Positions 1 through 11,329 of a stretch of 64,000 nt of DNA are shown piece by piece. The DNA comes from Trichopria drosophilae (Eukaryota > Arthropoda > Insecta > Hymenoptera > Diapriidae). Position numbers and translations under genes: made by a program. Within the stretch, counting starts at the first letter, position 1, and each line of letters begins with the position of its first letter. The notes beneath the pieces were generated by a model. The model ran no database searches. It was not told where the DNA came from and saw only the letters and a program-made list of their open reading frames with translations. The DNA lies in assembly GCA_030407085.1 (NCBI GenBank), contig CM059584.1, positions 138,188,001-138,252,000 of the forward strand, in the 5' to 3' direction.

Positions 1-470
1 CGAGATTCGCAAGCTGTATCGAGGGTTCAAAATCAAGCTCGTCGTGCTGATAATTGGAGTGCTGGGAGGAATGAGACCAACTTTCCTCTAAAACATTAGA
101 AGCATTCCGGCCTGTCGAGAACATGCAAATTCCATCGCAGGCCGAATGCAGAAAGCAGTGCTGCTGGGATCTGTCCGTCTACTGAGGTCACACGATATCC
201 TGTAACCACTAACCCGATGGTAGAGGGAGTGGTTACAGTTCCAAAAGAAATGGTCCGGTGCAATCTGCAGCGGAGGAGATGGATATCGGAGCCACTTTTC
301 TGCTGCAGACTGCACAAGTGGATTATAGAGGGCCAAGGGAGGTTAGGGTTTTAGTCGGTAAACCTTGCCGTTAACATCAAAGGTGAGGGAGTCCGACACA
401 CGGAGGTTACACAACATCTTCAACCCCTCATGGTGCCTAATGCATTTCCCCCCTCCATAAAAAAAAAATA
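1..470 (+). mobile_element. 3' end of an R1/TRAS-clade non-LTR retrotransposon
   Basis: Frame 2 from the left edge reads about 29 codons of an R1-type ORF2 C-terminus (motif GVLGGM) and stops at 89-91. A 3' UTR follows, then an A-run and an AAT microsatellite at about 459-484. The UTR carries the same landmarks as the TRAS-like copies near 38.6 and 42.7 kb: GGTTTTAGTCGGT, then GAGTCCGACAC, then ATTTCCCCCCTC before the tail. The rest lies outside the window. The family link is inferred from the shared 3' UTR. Confidence 0.6.
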
Positions 471-1190
471 ATAATAATAATAATCGACTTTATTACTTGT
501 ATCAGGAATACACTATATACATCGGAGAGTTTACTTACTAACTGAATATGTATAAGTAAAAGGCGAGACACAGCACCACTAAGCTGGTTTACAGTCTGAC
601 CGTGTATTCTATATATCTATGAAAGCTATTGCCATCAATCTGCATCATTGTTGAAGCTGGAAATGATCTTCATTAATCTCAGTAAATTACTTTCATTTTG
701 TAAAAAAACATAGAAAATACAGAATTATGTTGCAAAATGACATCACATTTTTATCTATAAATTTTCATTTTCAGGAATTATTCTTAAAGTCAACTCTAAA
801 GAGCAGATTTTGTAATTTAGAAAGGACAATTTGTATATGATTTGTCCAGAATTTGATTTCAAGTTGTACCTACATAAATTTCTGAAGGCCTTTCAATAAT
901 CGAATATTATGTAGAGGAATTTTTGAATTTCCACAGCAATAAGAGAAATTGAATTTTCTATGGGTCGAAAACGACCCTGACGTCGGGATTAAGTGTTAAA
1001 ATACATATTTACTATTTCATAATTCTTTTCGTCGATTGACAATCGGTGGCTTGTATAATCTACGATGCACTGAAACACTTCGTCTCTTTCAAATCATTAT
1101 GATCATATGATCATGTCACCTGCAAAAAGGAAAATTTTCATGTTAGTCAAGAGTAACAACAACATCAATTCAATGTAAATGCTGATTAAC
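471..1190. other. AT-rich DNA without a recognised gene
   Basis: I see no coding region. The AAT tail runs into unclassified sequence. At 961-976 a short palindrome (GGGTCG-AAAA-CGACCC) lies next to GTTAA, resembling the end of a small TTAA-flanked MITE, but I could not find its partner end. Confidence 0.4.
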
Positions 1191-1345
1191 TCTTTGAAGC
1201 ACACATTTTTCTTTACATGGAAAACAGTTGGAATTTATTACTCGGTAGCTTTCTGAGCCCAAGATGGCGAACCAAATTAGGAAAATATTGCTTGAAATTG
1301 GGAACAGGGGGGGGGGGGGAGGAGTTGGCATCGCTGATTACTAAT
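1191..1345. repeat. Dispersed repeat, CTTTGAAGCA family
   Basis: The segment (TTAACTCTTTGAAGCACACA, then ATGGAAAACAG) is closely similar to 10353-10440. It resembles in inverted orientation the end of the repeat at 15040-15066. The TTAA plus CCTTTGA end suggests a piggyBac-type MITE. A run of G at 1307-1319 may be an assembly weak point. Confidence 0.4.
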
Positions 1346-3220
1346 ATGGCGTCGGAATTCCAATATTCAAAATGATCCAAGATTAGAATTTTAGGTCATG
1401 AGTAAAGATTGCACGTCCAAGGACCTCTGAAGCCTAAGACATAAAAAAGGTTTCCATTACAACTTGTAGATCAGTTAGTCGCCAATAAATTACCTTCAAG
1501 CAAAGGAAGAAAAAGAAACGCACCTGCTTCAAATACAAAGAAGCCTCAAGTATCTTTAAGATTTAAGATTATTCTTTAAGAAGCATCAAGCAGCCCACAT
1601 GCCTGTAATTGTCGCCTCAACAAGACGTTTCTCGCCCATTGTAGTAAGAAAGAAAAACCTATAAAGACAAGGTTTATATGCGAAACTTGCAATGTAACAT
1701 TATGTAACGGCGCCAAGAAAAATAATGTTTTATAATTTGTTCATTAAAAAGAAAAAACGAAAAAAGGTATACAAAAGTATAAAAAAAGTGTAGCTACCAA
1801 CTTACTTCGTCCTCGTCGTTAGCTCTGGGTTATTCCAAGGGTAAGAAATCAAAGTCAGTAATATCTAATTTACAATTTTTTATATAAATTTTGAGTTTGC
1901 AAAATTGTAATGAATTCTATTCGAAATCATTCTGGCAGATGGCGCTCGGAAAATATTTCAACCATGTTGAAATGTTTGATTCATGCAATCACCACCAATT
2001 GCGTTGCCAGATAAAACCCACCAAATTTGAATTTATTACTATTATTAATATACCTTGTTTTTATCGAAAAATGCTGCATCCCATGTAATTTGTCGCGAAA
2101 AAAAGGAAACCTCCAATTTGTAACTTCATTTGCATAGAATTTTTTATCCAAACCCCTTAAAAATCTCACGTGGTCTATGCTTTGGGTCATATATCGATTT
2201 CTTTTTGTATTGAAATGGATATATAGATCTATATATAGACTTGTATTGAACTTGGGTTGTGTTATTACTTTTGCAATAATTACAACGACATACGCAATAT
2301 ACTTTAGAAAATGAAACTATTGATCACTTATATGCGAAATGTAGCCCGTGACATTTGTACGGTAAATATAGGAATATAACATAGGAATAGCAAAAATAGT
2401 TAACATCGTATTACACGTAATCTTGGGTAATATAGCTGCAACTTAACATAGCTTAATATCAATATGTCATAAATAAATATATATATATATCTCGATACTT
2501 ATTTATATATGTATATATGGTATATATGATAAATCGTGTTTGAGATCAGATAAACTCCGTGACGAGTAATATAATCTGTATTAAAATTATTTTACATTTG
2601 CAATTTTACTGCATTTTATATTGCAGTTGCAGTTGCCTATTGTAGTAGCAAAATATAAAAACTACAAATCGAATTTAAATATAACATTTCTGGCGGCAAA
2701 AAGCTAATTTTATTGCCCTATAAAACTATTGGAAACGGCTATAGTATTATCAACACTTCATGGCGCTATGGGACGCAGTTCCTCAAACCTAATCGCAGGC
2801 ATATTTTTATGTTTATGTAAGTACTTGCACATCGAAAACATTGCAGCCGTTTCATTACATTGATTAACATTCTTTTAAAGACAACTGCAATACTCACAAT
2901 TAAGACATTAAAACAATTTTTTTAATTTACACAACTCGTACATATGGTTGAATAAGAAAAATCTGTAAAAATCACGGTAAATCATTTACAATCGAAAACA
3001 AATATTTATTTAACTTAATGCGCAGAGTTACTCAACTGTGCACCCACAATTAGTATTGTAAAAATATTTAATAGACGCCTCTGTAGAGGACATCAAGAGG
3101 TTGGAACGTTAAGCCCATATTGTTTTTGTAACAAATAAAGTGAACTGTAATCCCCATTCTACGAAAATAACTTATTTATTAATTATGTATACAGTTCATA
3201 GCATCAAGATTCCCTATCCA
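1346..3220. other. AT-rich DNA without a recognised gene
   Basis: Only short, biased open frames occur here (for example 1891-2088). There is an AT-rich microsatellite around 2476-2530. No domain, splice-consistent coding run or RNA gene was recognised. Confidence 0.4.
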
Positions 3221-3224
3221 GTAA

Positions 3225-3325
3225 AAAAAATGACGTGTAATGCGACATCGAATGTTACATTAAATGACGTCGAATGTTACGTCAACTGACGTTCAATGTT
3301 ACTTCCAATGCTACGTCCTATAAAG
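3225..3325 (+). repeat. Short minisatellite, unit about 22 bp
   Basis: Four to five diverged copies of a unit containing GACGTCGAATGTTAC follow each other (GACATCGAATGTTAC, GACGTCGAATGTTAC, GACGTTCAATGTTAC, then a weaker copy). The units differ by point changes, so the array is old. Confidence 0.6.
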
Positions 3326-3342
3326 ACGTTCAAAATTGGGAT

Positions 3343-3601
3343 ACTATATACATAGTGGACCTCGGCCAGCGGGTCATAGGCACCCCACGTTAAAGAAGTA
3401 ACTAGATCTTCAGTCGATTAGTCTCATGGTAATTAGGTTTTGCAACGGTCTTTTAACTCCTAATTTATAAATAAACAGAATTAAGAATTGTAGCAAAGCC
3501 GACAAGGCCTAAATACCGCGTGATTAGTCGGCTGATGTAATTACTTCTTTCACATGGAAAGCCTAGGACCCGGTGGCTGATGTCGACCCTGTATATAGTA
3601 G
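3343..3601. mobile_element. MITE-like inverted-repeat element, about 255 bp
   Basis: The ends are imperfect inverted repeats. ACTATATACATAGTGGACCT on the left corresponds to AGGGTCGACATC...TATATAGT-type sequence on the right. Inside each arm is GGGTC(A/C)TAGGC, then AAAGAAGTAA and CGA(T/C)TA. There is no ORF. The superfamily is not assigned. Confidence 0.5.
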
Positions 3602-3979
3602 AAACTAGGACGAAGCGGCGAACTCAAAACTCCTATCATGGTAGCGGAGCCTGCGATGCAAAATGTGGAGTGAATCGATCATCTTGGGGGCTTATTGGAT
3701 TTAAAAGTATGTATGCTAAAAAGAAAAAATAGTATATTACGATACAAGTGCACGAAGTATACTATTTTTTTTGACTCCGTGAGAGAAATTTTTCGCGCAC
3801 TGATTTGAGTATGCGAAGTGCAGTGCGCAAATGGATACTTCGCGCACGGAGTTAAAAAAATGTTATATTAAGTTTTACATTTTAACGGCGGGTGGAGCGT
3901 GTACAAACTAAAAGTTGAATCGAAATTATTATTTGCGGTGCCTGGGCGTGGGTTTTTCTGCAGTTTTCCCCACGCCACT

Positions 3980-4970
3980 ACACCCCCCGGTAAACCTTCG
4001 AAAAAGCTACGACATCGCAAAAAAAAATTGTGCCATACTAGTTTTGTGTATTTTTGTCTTCTGATTACGAATATGACAAAAAAAATCGGCGCTCTGCTAC
4101 GCTGAAGCCGCTATCTTGAAAAAACACCTAAAAATCGTGTTTTTTTTTTAGTTTTTTTCATTTATCATGAAAAATACAAATCGGATGAAAAAATGTTTCA
4201 ATTAAAAATTGTAGAGCACAAAATTCTCTGCAAAAAAGGTTAAGTACATAATTTTCGTAATCTCAACAGAAAGCTCGCAAATGAGCGATGAAAGTGACCG
4301 TAATAGATTTCTGCAAGGTAAAGCGATTATGTATAAAAGCAATTGTTACCCATGTTTACATGGTTAGAGGTTAGGTTAGCATAAAAGGGGGGTCTGGGGG
4401 CGGAGCCCCCCAGCACGCAAGCACCCCCGAGTTTCGAGAATTATGTTCAGAATGTACAATTGGCATTCTCCTACAGTTCGAAAGCAAATGCGTGAAACAC
4501 GAGGGTGCCTGCGTGCTGGGGGGCTCCGCCCCCCACACCCCCCTTTTATACTAACCTAACCTCCGACCATGCAAATGTGGGTCTATACAACAAACCGTTA
4601 CAAGTTATTTAGTTATTTGCGGAGACTTTACCTCGCTGAAATCCATTACGGTCACTTTCATTGCTCATTTGCGAGCTTTGTGTTAAGATTACGAAAATTA
4701 TGTATCATACCTTTTTTGTTAAGAATTTTGTGCTCTACATTTTTTATTTGAAATATTTTTTCATCCGATTTATATTTTTTAAGATAAATGGAAAAAACTA
4801 AAAAAAAACACAATTTTTAGGTGTTTTTTCAAGATCGTGGCTTCTCTATAGCAGAGCGCCGATTTTTTTTGTCATATTCGTAATCAGGGGGCAAAAATAT
4901 ACAAAACTAGTGTGATGAAATTTTTTTTCTCGATGTCGTAGCTTTTCCGAAGGTTTACCCACCCCCGAAT
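3980..4970. mobile_element. Large foldback element with arms of about 460 bp
   Basis: The left arm (about 3983-4440) is repeated in reverse complement at about 4500-4966. The arms share landmarks such as GTAGAGCACAAAATTCT, GATTACGAATATGACAAAAA, GCGCTCTGC and a GC-rich tip GGGGGCGGAGCCCCCCAGC. The loop is about 60 bp. Near the tip each arm has GGTTAGGTTAG/CTAACCTAACC. Related half-copies lie at 15370-15785 and 18598-18795, so this is a family. No transposase is present; mobilisation in trans is inferred. Confidence 0.75.
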
Positions 4971-5059
4971 GGGGGTACTCCACAAAGAAGTCGGCTGCAG
5001 CCGCAATAAGGGTACCTGTAGGTTCTATGTACGGGCCCTTCATGTATAGCGACATGGAC

Positions 5060-5575
5060 GAAACGGAGTAATATCAAATAATTGTAAACACCCCTGGAGA
5101 CTTGAGGAGACGCTATTCGATGTAATATCCTCAAATCGTCTTGAACTATTGACATATTTAAATGGAGCTAGGAATTTCGAAATCGGAACGGGGGCGCATT
5201 TCGGAGTCAGCACTTGGTCGAAATTCGGAGTCGGAACGTGGCGTGTTTCGGAGTCGGAGATTTCATTCATTTTTGGAGTAAAGAGTTTGGTACAACGGGT
5301 ACAACCATGTACAACTCGAAATAAGACATAGGACTCTATTTTGGAGTATGGTACATTTGCTGCTGGCGATTCGCTTTCGGATGGAGAGTACTCGGATGCT
5401 GAAAAGCGCCCGACTCGGGACGGCAATATCTGCCATGGCTGGGAACCCGGGAAACAAGAAGTCCAAAGGTGCGTAACCCGGAGATTAACAGTCGGTAACT
5501 TACTGACGCAGGAATTTATGGTTTGGTACATTTTGGTAGCACATCCAGGAATAGATGTCTATTATCTTCCGTAGG
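5060..5575. other. Unassigned stretch with short direct repeats
   Basis: The words CGGAGTCGGA and TCGGAGTC recur at 5194-5260. Open frames exist on both strands but show no domain and overlap each other. It may be the remnant of an LTR-element leader, given the LTR-like sequence downstream. I do not call a gene. Confidence 0.3.
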
Positions 5576-5578
5576 AGT

Positions 5579-5579
<1 letters not shown>

Positions 5580-5628
<49 letters not shown>
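5580..5628 (+). repeat. (GA)n microsatellite
   Basis: An uninterrupted GA dinucleotide run of about 45 bp, ending in GAAAGTGAG. It produces artefactual Ser/Leu-rich frames on the minus strand. Confidence 0.95.
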
Positions 5629-5629
<1 letters not shown>

Positions 5630-5689
5630 TGAGGAATCGAAGGAGAAATGGAATGAAAGAAATGAAAATCGATGATCTAAATTCGCTCC

Positions 5690-5990
5690 GTGATCGAAAT
5701 TCCTACATGGATCGGAAAGTACAAAAAATAAATGAAAAACGTTCCTTGACAACCGTCCGTTTATGTGCCTAGCAACGAGCTTCTATAAAAACGAGCGTCT
5801 CCTCAAGACTCAAGCCCCACCCTCTTTCGTTTTCCGAAATTCATCAAAAGCGGGTCGTCGCGGTCGGTCGTATCAAAAATTGTCGTCGCTGCACACACTT
5901 TAATAAAGATATTTTGTATTTTACATAACGAGATCGTGTTTTCTTGTATTTCCGTCTGGTAGCGCGAGAACTGCGATTTACTAATATATA
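5690..5990 (+). mobile_element. Possible solo LTR or LTR fragment
   Basis: TATA-like CTATAAAAAC at about 5783 is followed by a GC-richer stretch and a polyadenylation signal AATAAAG at about 5901. Then comes TCTGGTAGCGCGAGAACTG, which resembles a retrotransposon primer-binding/leader junction. Boundaries and a partner LTR were not found, so this is a weak inference. Confidence 0.25.
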
Positions 5991-5996
5991 TTGTAT

Positions 5997-7180
5997 ATAC
6001 AGGGTGACCCATTTTAACTTCCCCACTGATTATCTTGAAAGGAATGCTTTTGCCGAAAAAAAGTTTCAGACATGAGTTTTATTATTTTTCCCTGGCTATT
6101 TAACGATGATATTGAATTTGACCTTGAAGGTAATTTCAAGGTCAAGTTTGTTTTTTTAAATGGAAACCCCTATTTTTTGTCACGGATTCGGAAAGAGCGG
6201 AAAATTTTACGTCCGAATAAGATACAACCGATATTTTGATCAAGGTCATTTCAAGGCGAAACTTAACAGTTTCCATAACGAGGAATTACCTCAGCGGGAG
6301 TGCATTTTTGGGGAAAATGTTACAGACAAAAGTTTAAGAATATCTCCCTGGCTATTCAATGGTACTATTGAAATTGACCTTGAACATAAACCCAATATTT
6401 TTTGTCACGGATTCGGAAAGAGCACATTTCTAAAAGCTGCTTGGGATTCCCAACATCGATTGAAATATTTTCTACAATGCGAAGCTGCCATTTTGAAATT
6501 CACAAGTAAATCCTAAATAGAAGCTACAGGAATTTGCTGATCGGTTAAAAGAGTTTCCAGAGTGCAATGCAATATCATAGTTCCGGGCTAAAAATATAAA
6601 AATTGTCTAAATCCGATACGTTTATAAATACCGTATAACATTTTTACACTATTTTCAATGCCACTGACGGCTTTAGTATTACCCAAGATGTATCGCGTGG
6701 AGGTTGCACGGTCGGGTTTACATCTCTTCGGGGTGCTTTGTTCAGGTGGTTCCCCTCGACGTCACCTGTATGTGTGTGTGAGTGTGCGGGTGCGTTCTCC
6801 GCTCTAAAAAGTGGTTCCAAATTGAAAAATTGAAGTTGACCTTGAAATGAACTCCAAAATAATGGTCGAGGTCAAAATTAATATCACCATTAATATCACC
6901 TTGAACTTTTGTCTGTAACATTTTCTCCTAAAATGCACTACCGCTGAGGTAATTCGCCGTTACGTGAACTTTTAAGTTTCACCTTGAAGTGACTTTGAAA
7001 AAAATATCGGTTGAATCGTATTCAGACGAAAAATTTCCCGCTCTTTCCGAATCCGTGACAAAAAATAGGGGTTTCTATTTAAAATATTAACTTGACCTTG
7101 GAATAACTTTCAAGGTCATGTGCATGGTCAAATTCTATGGTGCCATTAAATAGCAAAGGAAAAATTCTTAAACGTGTGTT
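5997..7180. mobile_element. TIR/foldback element with clustered TCAAGGTCA sites
   Basis: The left end is TACAGGGTGACCCATTTTAA. Sequence at 6000-6335 recurs in reverse complement at about 6830-7180. Shared blocks include GTCACGGATTCGGAAAGAGC and its complement, and CCGCTGAGGTAATT. Both arms carry the 9-mer TCAAGGTCA or its complement TGACCTTGA. Reading frames inside (for example 6160-6516) follow the inverted repeat and show no domain. The right terminus is missing where the gypsy remnant begins. The ends resemble those of the 27.3-31.4 kb element, so a related family is inferred. Confidence 0.6.
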
Positions 7181-7207
7181 TTCCAATCTGGTAACTCATC
7201 GACCATT

Positions 7208-7630
7208 TTAGCTAATGTTGATTTCATTAGCCCACGGAGCTGCCACTGCTACTAAGCTATGTTCAACTTTCCGCGGTGATAAAAACCGATCTAACTCATC
7301 TGATATATAGGCTGCTCCTCTATCAGAAATAACACGCTGTGGTGAACCAAATAGATTAAACAAATAAGTTAAATGCAGTGTCAATTCCTTAGCATCGGTT
7401 GACTTGGTAGCGAATAACCACACGTACTTTGTATAAGCATCAATGACCAAGATATGCTTAAATCCATCAGAGGATGCTTCCAGAGGACCAAAATGATCAA
7501 GGTGTAATGTTTCGAAAGGGATCGTACCCTTATCCACTTCCTGAATTTCCCCTTCCCGTCGATTATTAGACAGTGAGAACTGTAAACATTTTACACAGTT
7601 ATCAAGATGAGTTTTTACTTGATGCTTCAT
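7208..7630 (-). pseudogene. Ty3/gypsy integrase core fragment
   Basis: The 140-codon frame begins in the second half of the HHCC zinc finger (CVKC) and runs into the DDE core. The first catalytic Asp is in HLDHFGP and the second in ISDRGAAY. The usual C-terminal part after the core is missing because the frame ends at 7208. A stop between this frame and the upstream one (about 7631-7642) shows decay. It is one piece of the gypsy pol gene. Confidence 0.8.
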
Positions 7631-7642
7631 GTTGGGGAACCA

Positions 7643-7984
7643 TTAATGGCCAAACACCCCTTTAATTGTCTTTTCAATACCAACATGACCTACCTCATCA
7701 TGATAAATGCGCAATATATTACTGATCATACACTCCGGCACTACAAATAATTGTCGATCATCTCTAAAAAGCATACCATTTACTAACGTAAAACTATCAC
7801 TACCTTTGGTTTCAACTATCCCAGCCAACTTTTGCAAGGATGTATCGGATAATTGTTTAAACAACAACTCATCCTCAAATGACAGTACATTTATCATGTA
7901 GACTACTCTACTTAACGCGTCAACATGAGCCATCTTTGCTCCATCTCGATGCACCGTTTCGAAGCTGTAGTTTTGGAACGCCAA
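7643..7984 (-). pseudogene. Ty3/gypsy RNase H-integrase linker fragment
   Basis: This 113-codon frame contains the RNase H tail (DALSR) and the start of the integrase zinc finger (YHDEVGHVGIEKT, with the two His residues). It lies between the RT/RNase H piece (8057-8797) and the integrase core (7208-7630) and is separated from each by a frame break. It joined them in the parental pol polyprotein. Confidence 0.75.
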
Positions 7985-8056
7985 ATTCCACCTAGCAATC
8001 CTAGGATTAATGTTTATTTTTTTTTAAAGCTAAAACTAAGGAATTACAATCTGTAA

Positions 8057-8797
8057 CTAATTTAAACTTAATCCCTTGCACATACACATGAAATCGTTCC
8101 AAAGCTTTTTTACTATCGCTAACGTTTCTAGTTCGAAGCTATGGTAGCGTTTTTCAACATCCGAAGTAGCTTTACTGAAATATGCTATGGGAGCAAACTT
8201 TCCATCGGATTGCTTTTGGAGCAGAATGGCCCCAAAACCTAAACTACTCGCGTCTGTATGAAGCTCGGTCTCAGCCATCGGATTATACAGTCGCACTACA
8301 GGATAAGTCGTCAACTCTTTTTTCAAATTCCTGAACGCATTCACAAATTCATCATCGCACTCGATTTTATCTGCTTTGCCTCTAACTTTACGGTGCAGAG
8401 GATCAGCCTTCACAGAGAAGTCTTTAATAAACCGACGGAAATAAGAAGCTAAACCTAAAAAGCTTTGTAATGCACGTTTCGACTTTGGAACAGGGAAATC
8501 ATGAATTGCCGAGATATGGCGCTGACTCATAGTAACTCCACTTTCAGAAATAAGATATCCTAGATATTCAATTTGTTCTTCCAAAAATCGACACTTAGTC
8601 AAATTCAGTTCGAAGTTGTACCTTATAAGGGTTATGAGAACTTCTTCTAGGATCTGCAAATTTTCTTCCACCGATTTCGTTGCAATAACCATATCATCCA
8701 TGTGAATCTGCAGTTTCTCTGCTCGAATAAGGGGTTGCAAAATTTGCAAAATCCTTTTTTGAAATTCTGCAGGCGCATCTGCAAACCCAAAGGGCAA
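8057..8797 (-). pseudogene. Ty3/gypsy reverse transcriptase-RNase H fragment
   Basis: The 246-codon frame starts in the RT palm (LPFGF-type motif PFGFADAP). Its catalytic motif is HMDDM where this family usually has YxDD. The connection motif LGLASYFRRFI follows, then RNase H with its first Asp in HTDASSLGFGA and the second acidic position in SFELE. The fingers upstream of 8797 have been lost or frame-shifted. It is a retroelement pol remnant, not a host gene. Confidence 0.85.
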
Positions 8798-9689
8798 CTT
8801 TACGAACCATCACACGTAGCGAAAGAAAAATATTTGGTATTTTCAGGGTGCACGCTAATCTGATGAAACCCATCACGTAAATCCAACATAGTAAATCTAC
8901 AAATTGCATAATAGTGAGTTTATCGTTAACATAGTCAATAAACTTTTCTCGTGCGTTATGCCACACTCGCTCATTAATCTTAGCCATGGCCGCAGTAAAA
9001 GACAATCTACGTCGAAAATAATTAATGAGTCCTGTTTTAACTTGTACCGAAGACACAATTACATCTGCGGGTTGTCGAGCATACCACCGCTCAGTTACTC
9101 CAGCCAACCGACTCGTGGCAGCCAATAATAGTGCCTCGGATGAGACCCTATAGAGCTCTCTAATAAAGTCAACTCGCTCAGTCCATTTTATAACATTTTC
9201 TTTTTCTGTCCCATAAAAAATAGGAATTTGTGGACATATAATTTTCACTAAGTTACCTCCATTTAGTGTACCGTTTTCTATTGAACCTGATCGCCTTTCA
9301 GTAAATCCACCAGATGAAGAAGTAGACGCTGCTGTTCCCATCGTCGCTGTCATAACTCTCGTGAGCTGAGCCATCCACTGGTTCTGGGTTTCCATCTGTT
9401 GTTGCATCAATCGCATCATCTGCCGGATCTCTTGACCATTTGCATACGGTTGTCCACTTTCGTCTTGGGGTTGCGGTTGAACATCCTCTGAAACCGGTCT
9501 TGAAACACCTTCATCTTGACCCAATGATCCTCTTCCTAACCCATTCCTTGCAAAATTATCCAGAAGTGCATAAAAAATCCGATCACGTGGTCCCTCCTCG
9601 TTGATTTCCATTTCTCTTGCTTCTGCTCGCAATTGTGCTTCCGACAAAGCAAACAGTCTTTTTCTATATGCTTCAAATAAGTTATCCAT
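8694..9689 (-). pseudogene. Ty3/gypsy gag with an out-of-frame RT continuation
   Basis: The first about 260 codons look like gag: an acidic N-terminus, a Gln/Met-rich segment (MRLMQQQMETQNQW), then a capsid-like helical region (IPIFYGTEKENVIKWTERV, LAGVTERWYA). The nucleocapsid zinc knuckles and protease are absent. The frame passes at about 8900 into degenerate sequence that in another frame is RT, so an internal deletion joined gag to RT. The ATG at 9689 is the likely gag start. Confidence 0.65.
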
Positions 9690-9690
9690 T

Positions 9691-9814
9691 TTCAGTTGAA
9701 ATAGTCAGCAACCGTTCTCAAAATATTTAAACTTTGAACACCCCAAATTAAACAAAGGAGCTTCACAACCCAAGCGGTAAACAATCAACAAGGTGACGCA
9801 CCAAAACAAACAAC
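9691..9814 (-). other. Leader upstream of gypsy gag
   Basis: The leader between the gag start and the inserted CACTG-ended element. No primer-binding site could be identified with confidence. The 5' LTR, if present, lies beyond the insertion. Confidence 0.25.
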
Positions 9815-10980
9815 ACTGTAAAAAAAATCGTGTAAATTTACAACGTGGAGCGTGGGCTCGAAAATTATCAACCTCTAACGCAGTGATTTTACAACCGGAA
9901 TGTAAAATCACTACCTAGTCTCAAACTTTTATTTTCGGACAACAACATTTTACAGGTTATGGGCGATTTTCCAGCCCGTGTTGTAAAATTCCAATCGAAC
10001 GATTAAATTTGTAGGTTAACCGTAGTTTTTACAGGTTATGGGCAATTTTCCGGCTCGCGTTGTAAAATTTCAACCCAACGATGAAATTTACACATTAATT
10101 CTAGTTTTAATAGGCATCCTCATTTCAGGATTGTAATTTGTTTCTTCCGAGCTTATATACGTAATACATTACTTTTATACAGTATGAAATGTGCTTAAAA
10201 CAACTAGAATCGAAAGAGCCTTAAATCCTTAAATGAAAAGGCCTATTTATAGGATGCATTAATTTTCCGGCGTCCAATGTTAAAAAAAACTTAATGGGTG
10301 AAAACATAAATAATTAATGATAATTTTCCAAAGAAAAAACGTGACATGCAATTAACCCTTTGAAGCATACATTTTTCCTTATATGGAAAACAGCTGAAAT
10401 TTCTTACTGGGGGGTTTTGGGGGTCACTGATTAACAATCCGGTCTTAAATTTTAAAAATTGAAAATAACAATCAACAACAATGAATAACAATAACTAACA
10501 ATAAACAATAATCGTAATGGTGGATTTCTATTTTCCAATCGTACAAACACCTTCGAGGCACGTTACGCGACGAATGAATTGATGCCGGTTTGTTTGGCAA
10601 GCTTTCGGTTCGATTTTATGTCATTGTGGCACTACTAATCAGTGGTTACATCACGGAGCATAAAATCACAGATTGACAGGACATTTTTACCATCCACTAA
10701 ATAATTTTATAATTTACACCTGTAGAATCGCAATGTTAAAGTATTAATATTACGACACGTTTCCTATTTTTACTAGGAAAATGTAATGTTGTATGTATTC
10801 TTGTATATTTCCTTCCGATTGTAAAATTACTGCGTTTATCGTGGGCTCGAAAAATTACCGGCGGTAAAACTCTAACCTCACTTCGGTAAAATATCAACGC
10901 TCAATGTAGTGATATTACCAAACTTTCATGAATGAAATTTACCACTGCTGTGTAAATTTCATTTTCATTTTTTAAAGTGA
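9815..10980. mobile_element. CACTG-ended element with subterminal repeats
   Basis: The left end is CACTGTAAAAAAAATCGTG; the right end in reverse complement is CACTTTAAAAAATGAAAATG. Inside are many TGTAAAATT-type words. An 80-bp direct repeat lies at 9948-10027 and 10028-10106 (core ACAGGTTATGGGC). The phrase CGTGGGCTCGAAAA recurs at 9852 and 10840. CACTR ends plus repeated subterminal motifs recall the CACTA/CMC group, which is inference. A CTTTGAAGCA-family repeat sits inside at 10353-10440. No transposase is present. Confidence 0.5.
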
Positions 10981-11329
10981 AGGTCACACACCGAAACAAA
11001 ACAAGGTCAACGTTTCCAGGAAATGATAAACTGTCCTTTTCGAAATGAAAACATTAGTATTAACGGTTATTTCAAAATAATTTTCCGAATAAATTATTTT
11101 CCTCTTCTTTTTCGGAATTAATCCAACACTGATCCAAACTGATCCAACCCAAAGCGCGCATGATTCTATCCCATTTCTGAGACACTGTAAGTTGCGAGGT
11201 CACTTGATCGGATTTCGAAAACACTTTTAATTTCTTCTGAAATATTCCTTTTTATTAACTTTGTTGTCCGACTACGATTCAACAATTAACAACGGTTCAA
11301 AAACTACGATTCGCCGAGTCCGGAAAACG

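Larger units (their letters stand above)
7205..9690 (-). mobile_element. Decayed Ty3/gypsy LTR retrotransposon, internal part
   Basis: Read on the minus strand, the order is gag (9689-about 8900), RT and RNase H (about 8900-8057), the integrase zinc-binding region (7984-7643) and the integrase core (7630-7208). That is the Ty3/gypsy order. Protease and the start of RT are missing because gag runs directly into RT near 8900. Several frame breaks separate the pieces and the element stops inside integrase at about 7208. No LTR pair or env was recognised. It cannot be autonomous. Confidence 0.85.

Noticed and set aside
5040..5531. 163-codon minus ORF
   Set aside because: No domain, overlapped by plus-strand frames over much of its length, in a repeat-bearing stretch; too weak to call.
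5516..5752. Minus-strand ORF rich in Ser/Leu
   Set aside because: It is a translation of the (GA)n microsatellite.
6160..6516. 118-codon ORF as a gene
   Set aside because: It follows the arm of an inverted-repeat element and has no domain.
7205..10980. Direct repeat flanking 9815-10980 as target-site duplication or LTR
   Set aside because: AAGGTGACGCACCAAAACAAACAA and AAGGTCACACACCGAAACAAAACA are similar but too diverged and too long for a target duplication, and too short for an LTR.
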